From the NCBI GenBank assembly GCA_011009095.1, contig VTPC01090432.1, positions 124,001 through 188,000 of the forward strand: DNA of 64,000 nt, read 5' to 3'. The stretch comes from Ignelater luminosus. Lineage: Eukaryota > Arthropoda > Insecta > Coleoptera > Elateridae. This document shows, piece after piece, positions 34,260 to 45,719 of the stretch. Under the pieces are notes generated by a model that worked only from the letters and a program-made list of their open reading frames with translations, was not told where the DNA came from and searched no databases. The position numbers and the translations under genes are program-made. Numbering within the stretch: position 1 is the first letter of the stretch; each line of letters opens with the position of its first letter.

Positions 34260-35330
34260 GCAGCAAGCCATTATAAATTGTTGTCAAAGGTACAAGAGCT
34301 TTACGTGAAAGATGTTTCTAAGTCATACCCTGTAGCTTTTCGAGGATTGGTATGACTAATTTCTTGTCTTATTTCTGACGAGTAAATATTTGTATAGGTA
34401 ATTCTATGGGACACAGGATATCCAAGAAGGATGTTGTATCGTCGTCGTTAGCGGTGACACCTGCTGGAGGTGGAATCAATACGTTAGAAAGGTGTTCAGC
34501 AAATGCTTCTACTTTTTCTTCGTTTGATCGTGCCCAGCTGTTGTCAGGTTTTCTTATTTGTGCAATTGTTAGTTACAGGTTTTTTGAAGTTTTTTATGGC
34601 TTTCCAAATTGAGTGATCATCTAGAGATAGATAGGTTAGAAAGTTTTGGAATGTGTAATTTCGGAATTCGTGGAGGACTGAGTGAAGTCTGTGTGTAAGT
34701 CTGCTACAAAGGCTTTAATGTGGAGAGGTACATTAACACTTTGCATTTCATATTTTGGGGAGGTTCGAGTCGCTTTCCATGCTGTTTATTGTAATGCTTT
34801 AGTGAAATGTTCAATCGCTGTTTCAATATCTTGAGTTACTTAGTCTCAGGTTTAAGTTGATAATATTATTTAGAACATTTTGGAATTTATCTCAATTTGC
34901 GTGTTTTGAAATCAACTTGAGAATAGGTTTCATTTAGAATGGCTTTGGTACTTATTGTAATTATAAATGAGCTATGGTTTTTAGCTAAGTCATAGTTAGC
35001 TTTTATACCACAAATCTGAGATCCCTTTACTTATAGCAAAGATAATTAGATCAGGCCTTTTGTTGGGGTTTGATAGCCAGTAGGTCGGTTTTTTAGTCGA
35101 CAGGTAATTCATATTGCGGTGTTGTAGAAAACGTCTTTTGGGAGTGGTGAGTCTCGAACCCCAGGCAGTATTCTTGGCATTTCAGTCCCCGGCAACCAGG
35201 AAGTGTGGCCCGAGCCAAAGGAAAAGGTCTCTGTATTCATCATCAAATGTTGTGCCGAGGAGGACAGTAGATGGCTGCAATGGTTATAGGCCTATGGCTT
35301 AGATGTGCTTTTATGGCTGTACATTATATT
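34260..35330 (-). pseudogene. jockey-like endonuclease and linker, decayed
   Basis: Continues the frame of 35324-35875 after a stop: C-T-A-I-K-A-H-L-S, I-T-I-A-A-I-Y-C-P-P-R, then L-G-P-H-F-L-V-A-G-D with a stop and N-A-K-N-T-A-W-G, and P-D-L-I-I-F-A-I. These are the apurinic-endonuclease-like blocks that nick target DNA (the G-D-x-N-A-K-H-x-x-W-G motif). Below about 34990 only scattered in-frame fragments of the endonuclease-RT linker remain, for example E-A-F-A-E-H-L-S-N. Confidence 0.75.
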
Positions 35331-35875
35331 TTGGGTGTGGCATATGATTCAAGCAAGTAATGGATTATAGCTTTTCTTATTATGATGGCCAGTCCTGCGT
35401 GTGCTCCTTGGTCTGGATGGTTCGTATAGTAGACGATATAACTAGTATGGAATTTTGCTGCAGTACGTTTGGTGTGTTTTGTGGTTTTATGCATGTTGCG
35501 GAAGTTAACGCACTTCACGCATCTGTATGGCTTCAAATAGTACGTCTTGGTGTGTCCGTATTTCTTACAGCGGGTGCATTGTACAATATCTTTTCTTTTT
35601 CGTGGAGGTTCCACCTTTATTATAGTATGATTTAATGCCTCGAGGTTGTAAATGTTTATATTGTTGTTCCCTGGTTTCAGGTCTACATAGAACAACGGTA
35701 ATGGCTCTTTACTAACCCTGTGTTTTATACTGATTATGTTGCAAGGCTTGTGGCCAAGTTTATTTAGCTCTTCCAGTATGTCATCGACTGGGACAGAGGG
35801 GTGTAGGCCTCTTAAGACGACGCGGTAGGCTCTTTCTTTTTTTAGCTGATATGTATGGTGTACACCTCTCTTCAC
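35324..35875 (-). pseudogene. jockey-like ORF1 C-terminus fused to endonuclease start
   Basis: An open frame of 183 codons. Residues about 16-100 form the PRE_C2HC-type region (Y-R-V-V-L-R-G-L-H-P-S-V, F-Y-V-D-L-K-P) and a zinc knuckle C-T-R-C-K-K-Y-G-H-T-K-T-Y-Y, where the last cysteine of C-x2-C-x4-H-x4-C has become tyrosine. After the second cysteine cluster the frame runs straight into an endonuclease segment (Y-Y-T-N-H-P-D-Q-G-A-H-A-G-L-A-I-I-I-R). ORF1 and ORF2 are normally separate, so the rest of ORF1 and the start of ORF2 have been deleted in frame. Confidence 0.82.
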
Positions 35876-36514
35876 AGAGATGAGTTTTTTATAGGTATCG
35901 GATGTGTTAGGATTATTCTAACTATATTGTCTGTTAGAGTTTTTCTGTCGTATGTTTCTTCTTCCGTGATGTTGGATAGATTGTCGATCATCGCCTTGTA
36001 TTTGGTAACTCCGTGTATGAATATTGGTGGTGGTTTGGAGCCTTTAGGTTGTTTCTTGATTGTTGGTGTAGCAGCATTCTTTTTTTCTCCTTTGGTATTT
36101 TTGGTTTTTTCTGTTAGTGAGAGTGGCAGGAACTTGTTCGACATCTGGATCGTATGTTGAGGCGTTTGTGGTTGTTTGCTGTTATATCGTTTCCATTAGG
36201 TCTTCGTCACTGAGAGATGCATATTCAGTCGGAGAGGTATTTCCATATTGAGAGCTTGAAGTTGTTATATGCGAGATAGGTGGAGTAAACAAGGTGTTCG
36301 TCAATTGTTGATTTGACGGTCTATTTGGATTAACTATTTCAGTAGGGTTTTGTTGATTGTATGCTGTCTGGAAGTTTGGGTAGTTATACATTTGTTGTAT
36401 TCTAAGGTTAGGCATTTGATTGCTTTGGGTCGGGTTAAATGATTGCGGATTGTATTGGTTATACATGATGTTGTACATACTGTTACGACCAGGTCCATTG
36501 CCATGAGGGAACAT
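35872..36514 (-). pseudogene. jockey-like ORF1, N-terminal part
   Basis: Two frames. 36514-36182 is Asn/Gln/Tyr/Pro-rich low complexity (M-F-P-H-G-N-G-P-G-R-N-S). 36144-35872 is a basic linker (G-E-K-K-N-A-A-T-P) leading to P-P-P-I-F-I-H-G-V, the usual entry to the PRE domain in jockey gag proteins. The nucleic-acid-binding ORF1 protein coats the element RNA. Frame breaks lie at about 36150-36180 and at 35872. Confidence 0.75.
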
Positions 36515-36549
36515 GATCTATGTTAGCACTAAAATATACGCATAAGTAT

Positions 36550-39500
36550 TTGGTGAAGGTTTCCGGGCTATTTATTTCACATAAGTTGATTTATTTATTT
36601 GCTAATTTATTTGTTTTTAACACAACGGTTGAAAGCAAGTTTGATAGTAGCTAGCGACTCACTTATTTTTCATAGCTGCGGAGCAATAAAACACGTCCGT
36701 ACGATTTGACTAGCAAGTGAATATTGACTAATAGGGCATTTGCTAAGGAAATTCAGTGCTGTAAAGTAAAGTATCTAATAATTTTATTAACATTATTTAA
36801 TTGTGTTCAAACTAGGTCCTACTTATTTAGTATTTTCAGACCCGTTATTTCGTTCTTGTAAATCTTTCTTGTTCAAATTGATTTTGTCGCACCCGTCTGT
36901 TGGTTCTTTGTTATGTCTTTATAGAGGGTTAGTCATTCTGAACTCCAACTGCTACTGATGCTCAGCTCCTCTTCGTGGAGAAGATGATTGTAACTATTAA
37001 GGAGAAATTTAGTAAATTGGTTGCATATCTGCCATGGTCAAATGGTTTTTAAGAACCATCTACAGTTATTTCATTTTAATTGATAAAGATTTCCTTTTTG
37101 TCATTTCTGGGATAGTCAATTTCTTCGCTGGTCTATTTGATTATTCAAATCCAAGTCGTGGCTGTACGTTCCTGATGTTTACGCTTAAGAAGTATATGCA
37201 ATAGCGATTTGCTAAACAATTAGGAAAATACATGAGTTTTGTGCGCCCAAGGTATCAGAGGCGTCTCGAAAGCCCCCTCATTTTCCCTAGGCGCTTAGCT
37301 ATCTTATCAGCCCAGAAGGCGTAACGTATAAATAGTGAGGTTAGATCTGCATCTGACTTTACGTAAGCTCACGCGAGTCCAACAACTTGCTGTGTAATTA
37401 TAGTCTTTGACCTACCACGTTAAAAAAAGTATTGTTGCCTTCTGTTGAAACCTATTTTACGGTTTACTCATTGTAAAACTCTTGTACGGTTTGCACATTT
37501 AAATCTTGTCTATTGCTGGCTCCAACCAAACTATAATAACAGCTCTAGTAAAATTAAACAGAGTTTTCGAATATTAAATTTGAGTTTTGGCATTTGTTAG
37601 CTTGATTGCTGTATTACTTTACCATTTGGAAATAATGTGAAGAATTAAAATCTCGGGTATCAACTTGAAATTAACAGTATGGTGCCATTAATAACACAAT
37701 TCCTTAAAAATACTTTCAAAAGTGTACAAATGTTTTTGTATATTTATTTTTCAAAAAAAATATATAAAACTTTAATTATTATTTGAAACAGAACTGTATA
37801 GGAAATATAAAACTAAAAAGTCAATAAAAAACTTCAAATTATAAATTCAATGAATGCACATACTGCATGCATTAGATGTACAACATGACTGCAAATTCCA
37901 TTCGTTACTACAGATCAATTTGTACGAGATAACTCCCCTGGTAATACCGTATAATACCAATAGAATGCATGATTTGAAATGCGGCAACAAAAAGAGCATT
38001 CCACCAAATAGCGATATACACGAGTAAAAATCTAGTCAGTTCCTAAAATATAAAAATAATCTGTAAAGATAATTCCACCGAGATTATTAGAATTATTTTG
38101 AAGATTATTGTAGTGTGTTGATTTTGTGTAGACCCCCAAGAATCCAGAACGAATAAATCAGAGGATAGGACGGGTCGAGCTTGGTCACCTCTATGTAATA
38201 TTATATGACCAGGAAACATTTGTAGCAGAACATTAATGTTATCATGTGATGTATGAGTTCTTGGTCCGTTCTCCTCTACTGAAATTGCTTTATAGGTTAA
38301 ACCCTCGCAGATTTAATATAAAACAGTATTTTTTATACACAGAAAGTTATATTCTTATATGACTGATAAACTAATAGAACAATAATACTTAAGAACGTAT
38401 AATTAGCGCAAATATGTAGATTTTCTAACAATATGTGTGAATTTACGCAAGAGACTAGTGCGAAAGCAACCAACTTGCTAAGAAGATTGTTAGAATTATC
38501 TTCGATATCTGTTACAAACTGTCGAACATTTAAATCTTTGAAGGTGAACTTAAAACGTGGTGTATGCTTTCCATAAGCACTTAATAAGGCTTTCCACTTC
38601 AACCATATTAATTTACTGTAATTCTCAAGTTCGCTTGTTGATCAGAAGTTAAATTACTACTACAGTAATCAATATTTCAATATCGGTAATGGGGTAGGAA
38701 GTTGAGTTTCAAACTTCTAAACCTTGCAAGTATACTATTAACTTCTTTTTATTTGGTTTAAATGCATCGACCTCTTTGAATCGCTATTATAATGATATTT
38801 TTGCATGACCGCCTGTAAAGTTAGCGCTTTACAACTAGTTGTCAATGTCGAAAGTTGACAATTAAAAACATTTGCAATTAATTTCACGTATCGATGTTAT
38901 AATGGCCGTATCGATGTCGTAATGAAATCATTATACGTTGCTATGATCTTGGCCAATTTCATTTTTTAATCGATCATCAATTTTCTTTTCTTAAAAATAC
39001 GATCGTGCAAAAAATATTGTATACAACTCGAGTGTAGTGTGTTTTTTGAATTCGTAGAGTTGCTCGTGCCATAAACTTCCCACTCATTCAAAAAACTTCA
39101 CTTTATATTCTTCTTATATAAATAAATACTATGTAATTGCTACAAATAATGAAATTATTATGTTAACAGGAATTAGCATCTGCATTATATAAGTTTCCAC
39201 TTTAACAACTAATAATACAGCCAATAAAATTTGTCTCAATAAAGCTCAAGGACTATTTTGATTTACAGACTGTTAGTCACATCAATGTGCATTAATTTAC
39301 AATTCTTCTATCCACTAGACTAACTGGATTCTTCTTGTTCAATTTTAGAAATGCAAGACAGTGAACGAATTAAAATTTCAAAGAAGGGCTTCAGTCATTG
39401 GTTATTCTAACTTCGAATCTTCAAGGTTCAATATTAAAGGCAAACCCAGACTAACAAAGTTTCTAATTGGATTTTAAAAAGGGATGTTTTCTCTTAGAAA

Positions 39501-40840
39501 TATTTAATTTACTAGAAATATTAATTAATAGTAAGGGAACAAGGCTCATCGAGTATTAACTTCAGTGTGACATAAATAGTCATACCTACTATAAAATGAT
39601 CGAGAGAACCAAAAGTAGATAGACATGGATTTTAAGATATCTAGGTGTTTACCGTGATATTCCTGCTACATAAAGCCTATTACAAACAATTCGACGATAT
39701 TTCCTCATCCTGCTTGCTGAGCAAGCAAATACTGAAGTTAAAGCCGTACTTCTAGCTGAGCATGCAATTCGTTTCAGTGACACGAAAATCAGCACCAATT
39801 TACTGACCTCGCATGTTATTAGCTCTATGCTAAAGCGCCGTTAAGAACGATGAGATAATTGAAAGAAGGAGCTTTAGCAAACATAAGCCAACGGCCACAG
39901 GTCTGTTGCAGACAGTAATAAAGCAAAAGCAACAACAAACTCGCAGTTAATTACAGTGCACAAAAAATAACAGAAAAGTTTCAGTGTTTTGGTATAACTT
40001 TAGCTAAGTAGATCAGAACCTCCAATATTAGAACTGGCACAAATAGTGAGCACATCTAATTTGATATCCCGCTTTTCCGGTTCCTCAAAAACCCAAAAAA
40101 GAACTTTGAGATTAATTTTTACAGTAAGAGATAATTGATCAAATAACTAAATTGTTTATATAGTAAATTAATTAAAACTAGTCACAAAAATGGACACATA
40201 ATAATGATAAAACTTCTTCAAAGTAGTACCATACTGCACATGACTCGGCTAGAACAGTACTTAACTTGTAGAGAAGAATCTTTAAGAAGTTTAACGATGC
40301 CGGCGTCGACGGTCTCGTTTATATCCGAAACTGGTGTATACCAAAAGAATTTCGAGCACCCGTTCCAGTCTGAATCAGAAACAAGCTCAAGATTTCCATA
40401 TTTTGCTTAAAATGATGGAAATATAATAAGTTTGTAAGAAATTATAAGAAATCACTACTAAGCAGTTAGACAACAAAGCATCATGCATGGACTGTTCCGG
40501 TTACTATAGCATTCGCCCATTTTACCAAAACTGCCTACTCATATTATTAAAAAAATATTCAGAAAAGTAAACGTTAGCTGTCATCTAAAAGAAGATTGAT
40601 TACTCTGATATCAATAAAATGCATTTCAAGATAAGATTTTAATCAATAAATTCTCAACTAAAATAATATCAAATCGGAGTTAGAAATATAAGGAGTAAAT
40701 AGAAGCTGCAAGACAAATTTTAATGCTTTTTTAGTAAACAGACATTAGTAAAGTTAATGAAACCTTTAAAAAACATCATTGTATAAAGGCTAACGAGAAG
40801 CTAAGAAGTTAATACCCATTGTGTAAGTTTTGGAGGTAAT
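36550..40840. other. AT-rich stretch without recognised gene
   Basis: About 4.3 kb. An 89-codon frame at 38333-38602 (-) ends in a hydrophobic stretch but matches no family I recognise. A short near-repeat CGTATCGATGT occurs twice at 38886-38920. No transposase, RT or RNA-gene signal was found. Confidence 0.42.
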
Positions 40841-40844
40841 CGTG

Positions 40845-41150
40845 CTACATGAAGGATTTCTGTATGGATGTTTGGCCTTTGCTCCAAATCTTCAAGGTTG
40901 AGTGGGCTGGTCACAACATCTTAGAGTTTATCAAGCATGTCACACACATTTTCTATGGGATTAGATCATAACTTCTTCCTGGGAAGCCCATTATCGAAAT
41001 CTCAACTTCATTGAAATAATCTTGAATCACTTTAGCTGCCTTGTCTTCTATTTGCAAAAAATCGTTTCCGGACTAATGAGCAAACGGCACGCCATGTTGC
41101 TCTAGAATGTATGTGGTGCACCTATGACGGAGCCGGGCTCGTGACTAGCC
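40845..41150 (-). pseudogene. Tc1-like transposase C-terminal fragment
   Basis: The minus strand gives, from about 41055 down, L-Q-I-E-D-K-A-A-K-V-I-Q-D-Y-F, F-N-E-V-E-I-S-I-M-G-F-P-G-R, and after a frame change N-P-I-E-N-V-C-D-M-L-D-K, then P-L-N-L-E-D-L-E-Q. This is the stretch from the second catalytic aspartate region to the S-P-D-L-N-P-I-E-x-x-W block of Tc1 (D,D34E) transposases, with the tryptophan replaced by C. Only about 100 residues remain, with several frame breaks and no terminal repeats found. Confidence 0.75.
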
Positions 41151-41159
41151 TTTTAGATA

Positions 41160-43690
41160 TTAAATTATGCTTTATAAGATATTCTCTAACAACTTTAATG
41201 CTTATCTAAACATTGTGAGTTAGTAAAAGTCAGTTTTGTTGACGTCTTGTCATTGTGGCCTATTTTGAACTCTATGTCAATGATAAATTAAAATAAAACA
41301 CACTTTTTCTTTAAACCTGGAGTTTGCAAAATATAAACTTTTATGCAATCGTTTTACTGGCTTTTCTTGCCCTGAACGTCGTAAGTTGTATGTTGCTTTG
41401 CATCGACATATTGTGCTAAATACTGCTATATTCAGCCGTTGCTACTTGTTACAGTGTTATCTTGACTATTTGGGCATTTCGAGCGCCCTCAACCAGACAT
41501 GGGTTTCCAATTCGGCTCCCAACTAGGCATGGAGCACGAACTACCGGGCATGGGAAACCTTCCTGTCCCTCCTTGAAAAACTTATATTTGCCCCCCAAAA
41601 GTTGCGGCGCCCAAGGTCCATGCCTTAGGTGCCTAGCTGGGAAGATGGCGCTGCTCGGTCAAAGTTACAGCTGTATACGTCTGTTATCACTTAGATTTCT
41701 TGAAACTTGTCCTATGTCAACATATTTGAATATTCTGACATTAATTCCATATTATTACAAGAAAGAAGTATAAAAAATAAGATGCTTCTTGAGTAAACAA
41801 ATTATTTACCTTTGTTTGTGTTTTTATTTATAAATACAAGATGCTAAAGTTTAAATACTAGCTACACGACGAGGTCACTAAAATCATACGTCGACATGGA
41901 AACAGTATAAAGTCTTCGAGATATAGTAAAGTCAGAAAACTAAATGGTTAGTTAATATTTTTGAAACAGTGTACATACATAGAGGCTACATCAAAACAGC
42001 AAGACCATTCATTGCGTTTATATTTGCTGTAGTAGAGTATCACCGCACGATTGAATTGCCTTCTCATTTAATATAGCTACAAGCAATTGATGAAGACAGT
42101 AGGACGCATCCACAATAACTAGGAGAGTTAAAGAATTAAATCAACAATCACTAGATCACTTACTTAATCAGTTGTATGATATAAAGAATTGCAGATTCCA
42201 AGATGGATACTGGTACGTAAGCGTACATTACTTTCTAGTGTTTAGAAAATAACCAGAATTTGTGTGGTGCTTGAGAAGGATGCTTAGATATTTTACTAAA
42301 GCATACAAAATAGATTTACACTAGATAAAAGATCGATACGAAGCAATCAATGATATAGACTTTTGTGTAGGATAGCTCTACCACTCAATACTTTAAACAC
42401 TTGAAAAAGAACTTAAAACAACATGAACAGTTCTGCAATCCTTAGAATAAGAAAGCGACACATTATCGATTAAGACATGGATTAGCAGTTATCCAACTGC
42501 TAACACAGTGTTACACAAGTCAAAGACCAACTGAAAGAACTACTTCAAAGAGTTTGTATTGTTAATGTGTAGTGCCGTATACATGCTAACTTTAGCATAG
42601 GTTTCCAGTTTTTAAGGCCGTATTTAATAACAAAACGTATTAAGTCATTTTATCAACGATTTGCCGATACGTTTAGATTTAAAATGTAAAAGATTTTTAT
42701 GTTAGTGTAAGGTATAAACTTTAATAACAGATTTATTGCAATCACTTGTTACGGGAACAATGGGACGTGGTAAACCAGATAGGATAACGTACCGTCAACA
42801 TACAACTAATTTGCCACTTGATCATCTCGGTGCACTAACCGCCTATGCGGACCCCAAAAGGCTTAGAATGTTGCTACAAGTTTGTTTGGCTTAATAAACT
42901 GAGCTTGAAAGGGACAAACAATATATTAAGAAAATCTCTTTTACTCTTAGATGCTTATAAAACTGAAATAACAATGACATCCATGGTCTAGACAATTGCT
43001 TTTGTTAAGCAGATTTACTAGGACTCGCAATTATCTCGTACACTGGTAGCTGATTCAAGCAGAAACATCCAAACACAAAGGTATAATTCAACAAATAATA
43101 AATTTATTCGGTAAACAAAACAGTATCTGTACCATCAGCTTTGAAAATCCATACTGCATAACAAAACCAAAAAGGAAAAAATTGTTTGATTCAATCTACT
43201 ATGAATAAACTATAAAATGTAATTTGATATATCAAGCTCTTTAACATTATTTGAACTGCAATTTGTTTAGTACGAATTTTTAGTGTTATGAAATAACGAA
43301 CATTTGTTTAATGTTACTCTTGCGTTATAAACGATAGATAAAGATAAAATAGACGGAAAAGTTAATCAGCAATGAGACGGTCTTAAATGGAAGCTTATCG
43401 CCTCCACAGTAAGCTGGCACTGTCAAATTCAAATGACCTAAATATTTTGTTTTTGTACTGTTCACTTCAATAACTGCGCGACCTACGGAACGCGCTCGAC
43501 AGTTTACAGAAACCTCCCCAAATGCAAGAGGAAAAAGCTTTTTAAACAAAAATCCTATTTACTAACGCTATCAAAACAGTCCCACGACTACTCGCTGGAT
43601 CATTGAAATTAGGGGTTACAAGCTTAAACGACAAATTGAAAAAAAACACACCTTACTGTTTGCAATAAATCGTCTAGACCTAACATTTTA
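41160..43690. other. AT-rich stretch with one GC-rich patch, no gene recognised
   Basis: At 41462-41690 the base composition rises sharply and a 103-codon plus frame is open (with P-T-R-H-G-A-R-T-T-G-H-G-K and later L-G-Q-S-Y-S-C-I-R-L-L). The DNA has short self-similar words (CATGGG/GGCATGG). The rest has only short AT-rich frames. Confidence 0.4.
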
Positions 43691-43694
43691 AAAG

Positions 43695-43920
43695 GTATTT
43701 ACGAGACGATGGATAAGTACTAATGGTTCTATAAGATGGCCAGCTTGTTCTCCGGATTTAACTCCTTTAGATTACTTTCTTTGGGTACATTTTAAAAGTA
43801 TAGTATACGATACACTTCCAGGAATGTAGAAGAATTTGCTTATTATCTCTACAGAATACAATCTTTCACATCTTTGTGTTACATTTATAAAAAGTATTAT
43901 TTTCCCCAAAAGTAAACCAG
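43695..43920 (+). pseudogene. mariner-type transposase fragment
   Basis: The plus strand reads R-R-W-I-S-T-N-G-S-I-R-W-P-A-C-S-P-D-L-T-P-L-D-Y-F-L-W, then H-F-K-S-I-V-Y-D-T-L-P-G with a stop at about 43827. After a one-base shift, E-E-F-A-Y-Y-L-Y-R-I-Q-S follows. This is the third catalytic aspartate block and C-terminal helix of a mariner-like transposase related to the one in the 19160-20168 hairpin. No terminal repeats were recognised. Confidence 0.78.
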
Positions 43921-44129
43921 ATAGGTTGGTAGCAGTTATAAGGAAAGTCACAAATTTGTTGCAAATTCCAAAAAACGAAGAAAAAGTAGGGTATTTCATT
44001 TAAAAAAATTAAGTTAGGTGGCACTATCTGGCGGTGACGCATTTAATTTAAAAACTTTTTATCACAAAATATGTGCCCCTACTTTACATTTATTCCAAAG
44101 TTTTCAGAATTTTAAAATCTGCATTCATT

Positions 44130-45717
44130 CCCGAGATATCGCGCTGTTAAAAATAGTGATATAGCAAAATGCATTTTAGATTTGAGGGGTGGCTCTGGTT
44201 CAGGATGGAACGGAATAACTGTAGACATTATAAAAAAATATAAACATGTCCTTGCTAATTCCATTACACATCTTATGAATGTAAGCTTACGATTTGAGGC
44301 ATTCCCTAACATTTAAGAAAAATCAATGATTACTCCGGTTTACAAAAAGGGCAATAAGCTGGAACTAAAAAACTACCGACCTTATTATCCTTATTATCAG
44401 ATTTATCTAAAATATTAGAAAAAACAATAAAAATTCAACATATTGAATTCACTAATGAAAATAATATCATTCCACTAAACCAATTTGCTTTTAGAAGGGG
44501 AGTTTCTACTCAAGATGCTGTCTCAAGGTTTACCAAACATATCTACAGTGCTTTGGACAGTGGGCGAAGGTCCTTGACTATCTTTCTACATCTTACCAAG
44601 GCCTTCGATTCCGTTTGTCATGATGCGCTGGTGGATACAATGAAGGAATAGGGTTTTGGTGGAACAGTCCTACAATGGTTTAGGAGCAAAAAGCAAAGTT
44701 AGATGGTTACTTCAATCTCCCTAGGACATCAAACTTTGCAATACCGTAGGGTACGGTGTAAGGTTCCATTTTATTTTCATTATATGGTGTAGATTTATGT
44801 AATCTAGAGTTAGTAAATAGTAAAATAATTTTGTTTGCCGATGACACAGTACTCTTATTTAGTAATGATAATTGAAAAACAATTTTTAATTTGGCTTCCA
44901 AAGGTTTACAACAACTCCAAGCATGGCATCACCTTGAATCCCTCAAAGACACATTTTATATCATTTTTTTATCGAAAGCAGACCAGCCTGATAAACTAAT
45001 CCTGAAAGCACATACATCACAGTCCACAAGTGTTAAAGACAATAGATGTAGTTGTGTTAAAATAAAACATGTACAAAATGTTAAGTACCTTGGGGTGAAT
45101 GTGGACTCTTAAATTAAATGGTTTGATCACGTGGATTATATAACTAATAAACTTAGACAGACTACTCACATATTATTGGTTCTTAAAAATCTTTGTGAAC
45201 TTGACCTCCTGAAGAAGATTTACTTTGTACTGATTCAGTCACATTTACAGTATTGTATTGTTAACTGGAGGTTTGATTTTTGGTCGTCATTGTCGCCACT
45301 TTTGACAGCTCAAAACAATATACTTAGATTTATATTAAGAAGGAGGCGATTAGTGTCGGCTAAACCTTTGTATACTGAAACTAGATTACTTGACTTTAAT
45401 AAACTACTCAGTTATAATTGATGACAAAACACATATAGGGAAATTCACAGAAATTACACACGGGCAGAACGCAAAGCAAAGAGCAGGGGATTCTGTTATT
45501 GGTACTAACAACAGAAACTACACCAGGACTAACTCACTGTACCCAGAAGGGTTCTAGACTCTATAGCTATCTTCCTGATAGCCTAACAACAATTCAAGAT
45601 ATTGATAAGTTGAAAAAAGAGCTAAAAAATATATTATTCGCTTTTAAGAAGTATTATGTACTAAAAAATAAAATATCCAGTTTCGTAAAGCCGCTAACAA
45701 ACATGAAACATGAATAA
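44130..45717 (+). pseudogene. Non-LTR reverse transcriptase (CR1/jockey-type), broken
   Basis: Blocks in order on the plus strand: G-S-G-S-G-W-N-G-I-T-V-D-I-I near 44190; I-T-P-V-Y-K-K-G-N-K-L-E-L-K-N-Y-R-P near 44330; L-N-Q-F-A-F-R-R-G-V-S-T-Q-D-A-V near 44480; L-T-K-A-F-D-S-V-C-H near 44600; K-I-I-L-F-A-D-D-T-V-L-L-F near 44830, with an intact F-A-D-D; V-K-Y-L-G-V-N-V-D-S near 45085; S-H-L-Q-Y-C-I-V-N-W-R near 45245. The C-terminus 45499-45717 (Y-S-Y-L-P-D-S-L-T-T-I) is in another frame. About half a dozen stops and shifts kill it. Endonuclease and ORF1 are absent, so it is 5' truncated. Confidence 0.9.
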
Positions 45718-45719
45718 AA

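Larger units (their letters stand above)
33170..36514 (-). mobile_element. jockey-like non-LTR retrotransposon, nearly full length, broken
   Basis: A minus-strand copy of about 3.3 kb with ORF1 (gag-like, CCHC knuckle) from 36514, an endonuclease segment at about 35450-34990, a decayed linker, and an RT from about 34250 to 33170. The order ORF1, endonuclease, RT without RNase H fits the jockey clade. Internal deletions, stops and frame shifts occur throughout. No clear poly(A) or target duplication was identified at the 3' side (about 33165). Confidence 0.88.

Noticed and set aside
35360..36160. Plus-strand frames of 91 and 101 codons with hydrophobic stretches
   Set aside because: Antisense shadows of jockey ORF1, which shows the zinc knuckle on the minus strand.
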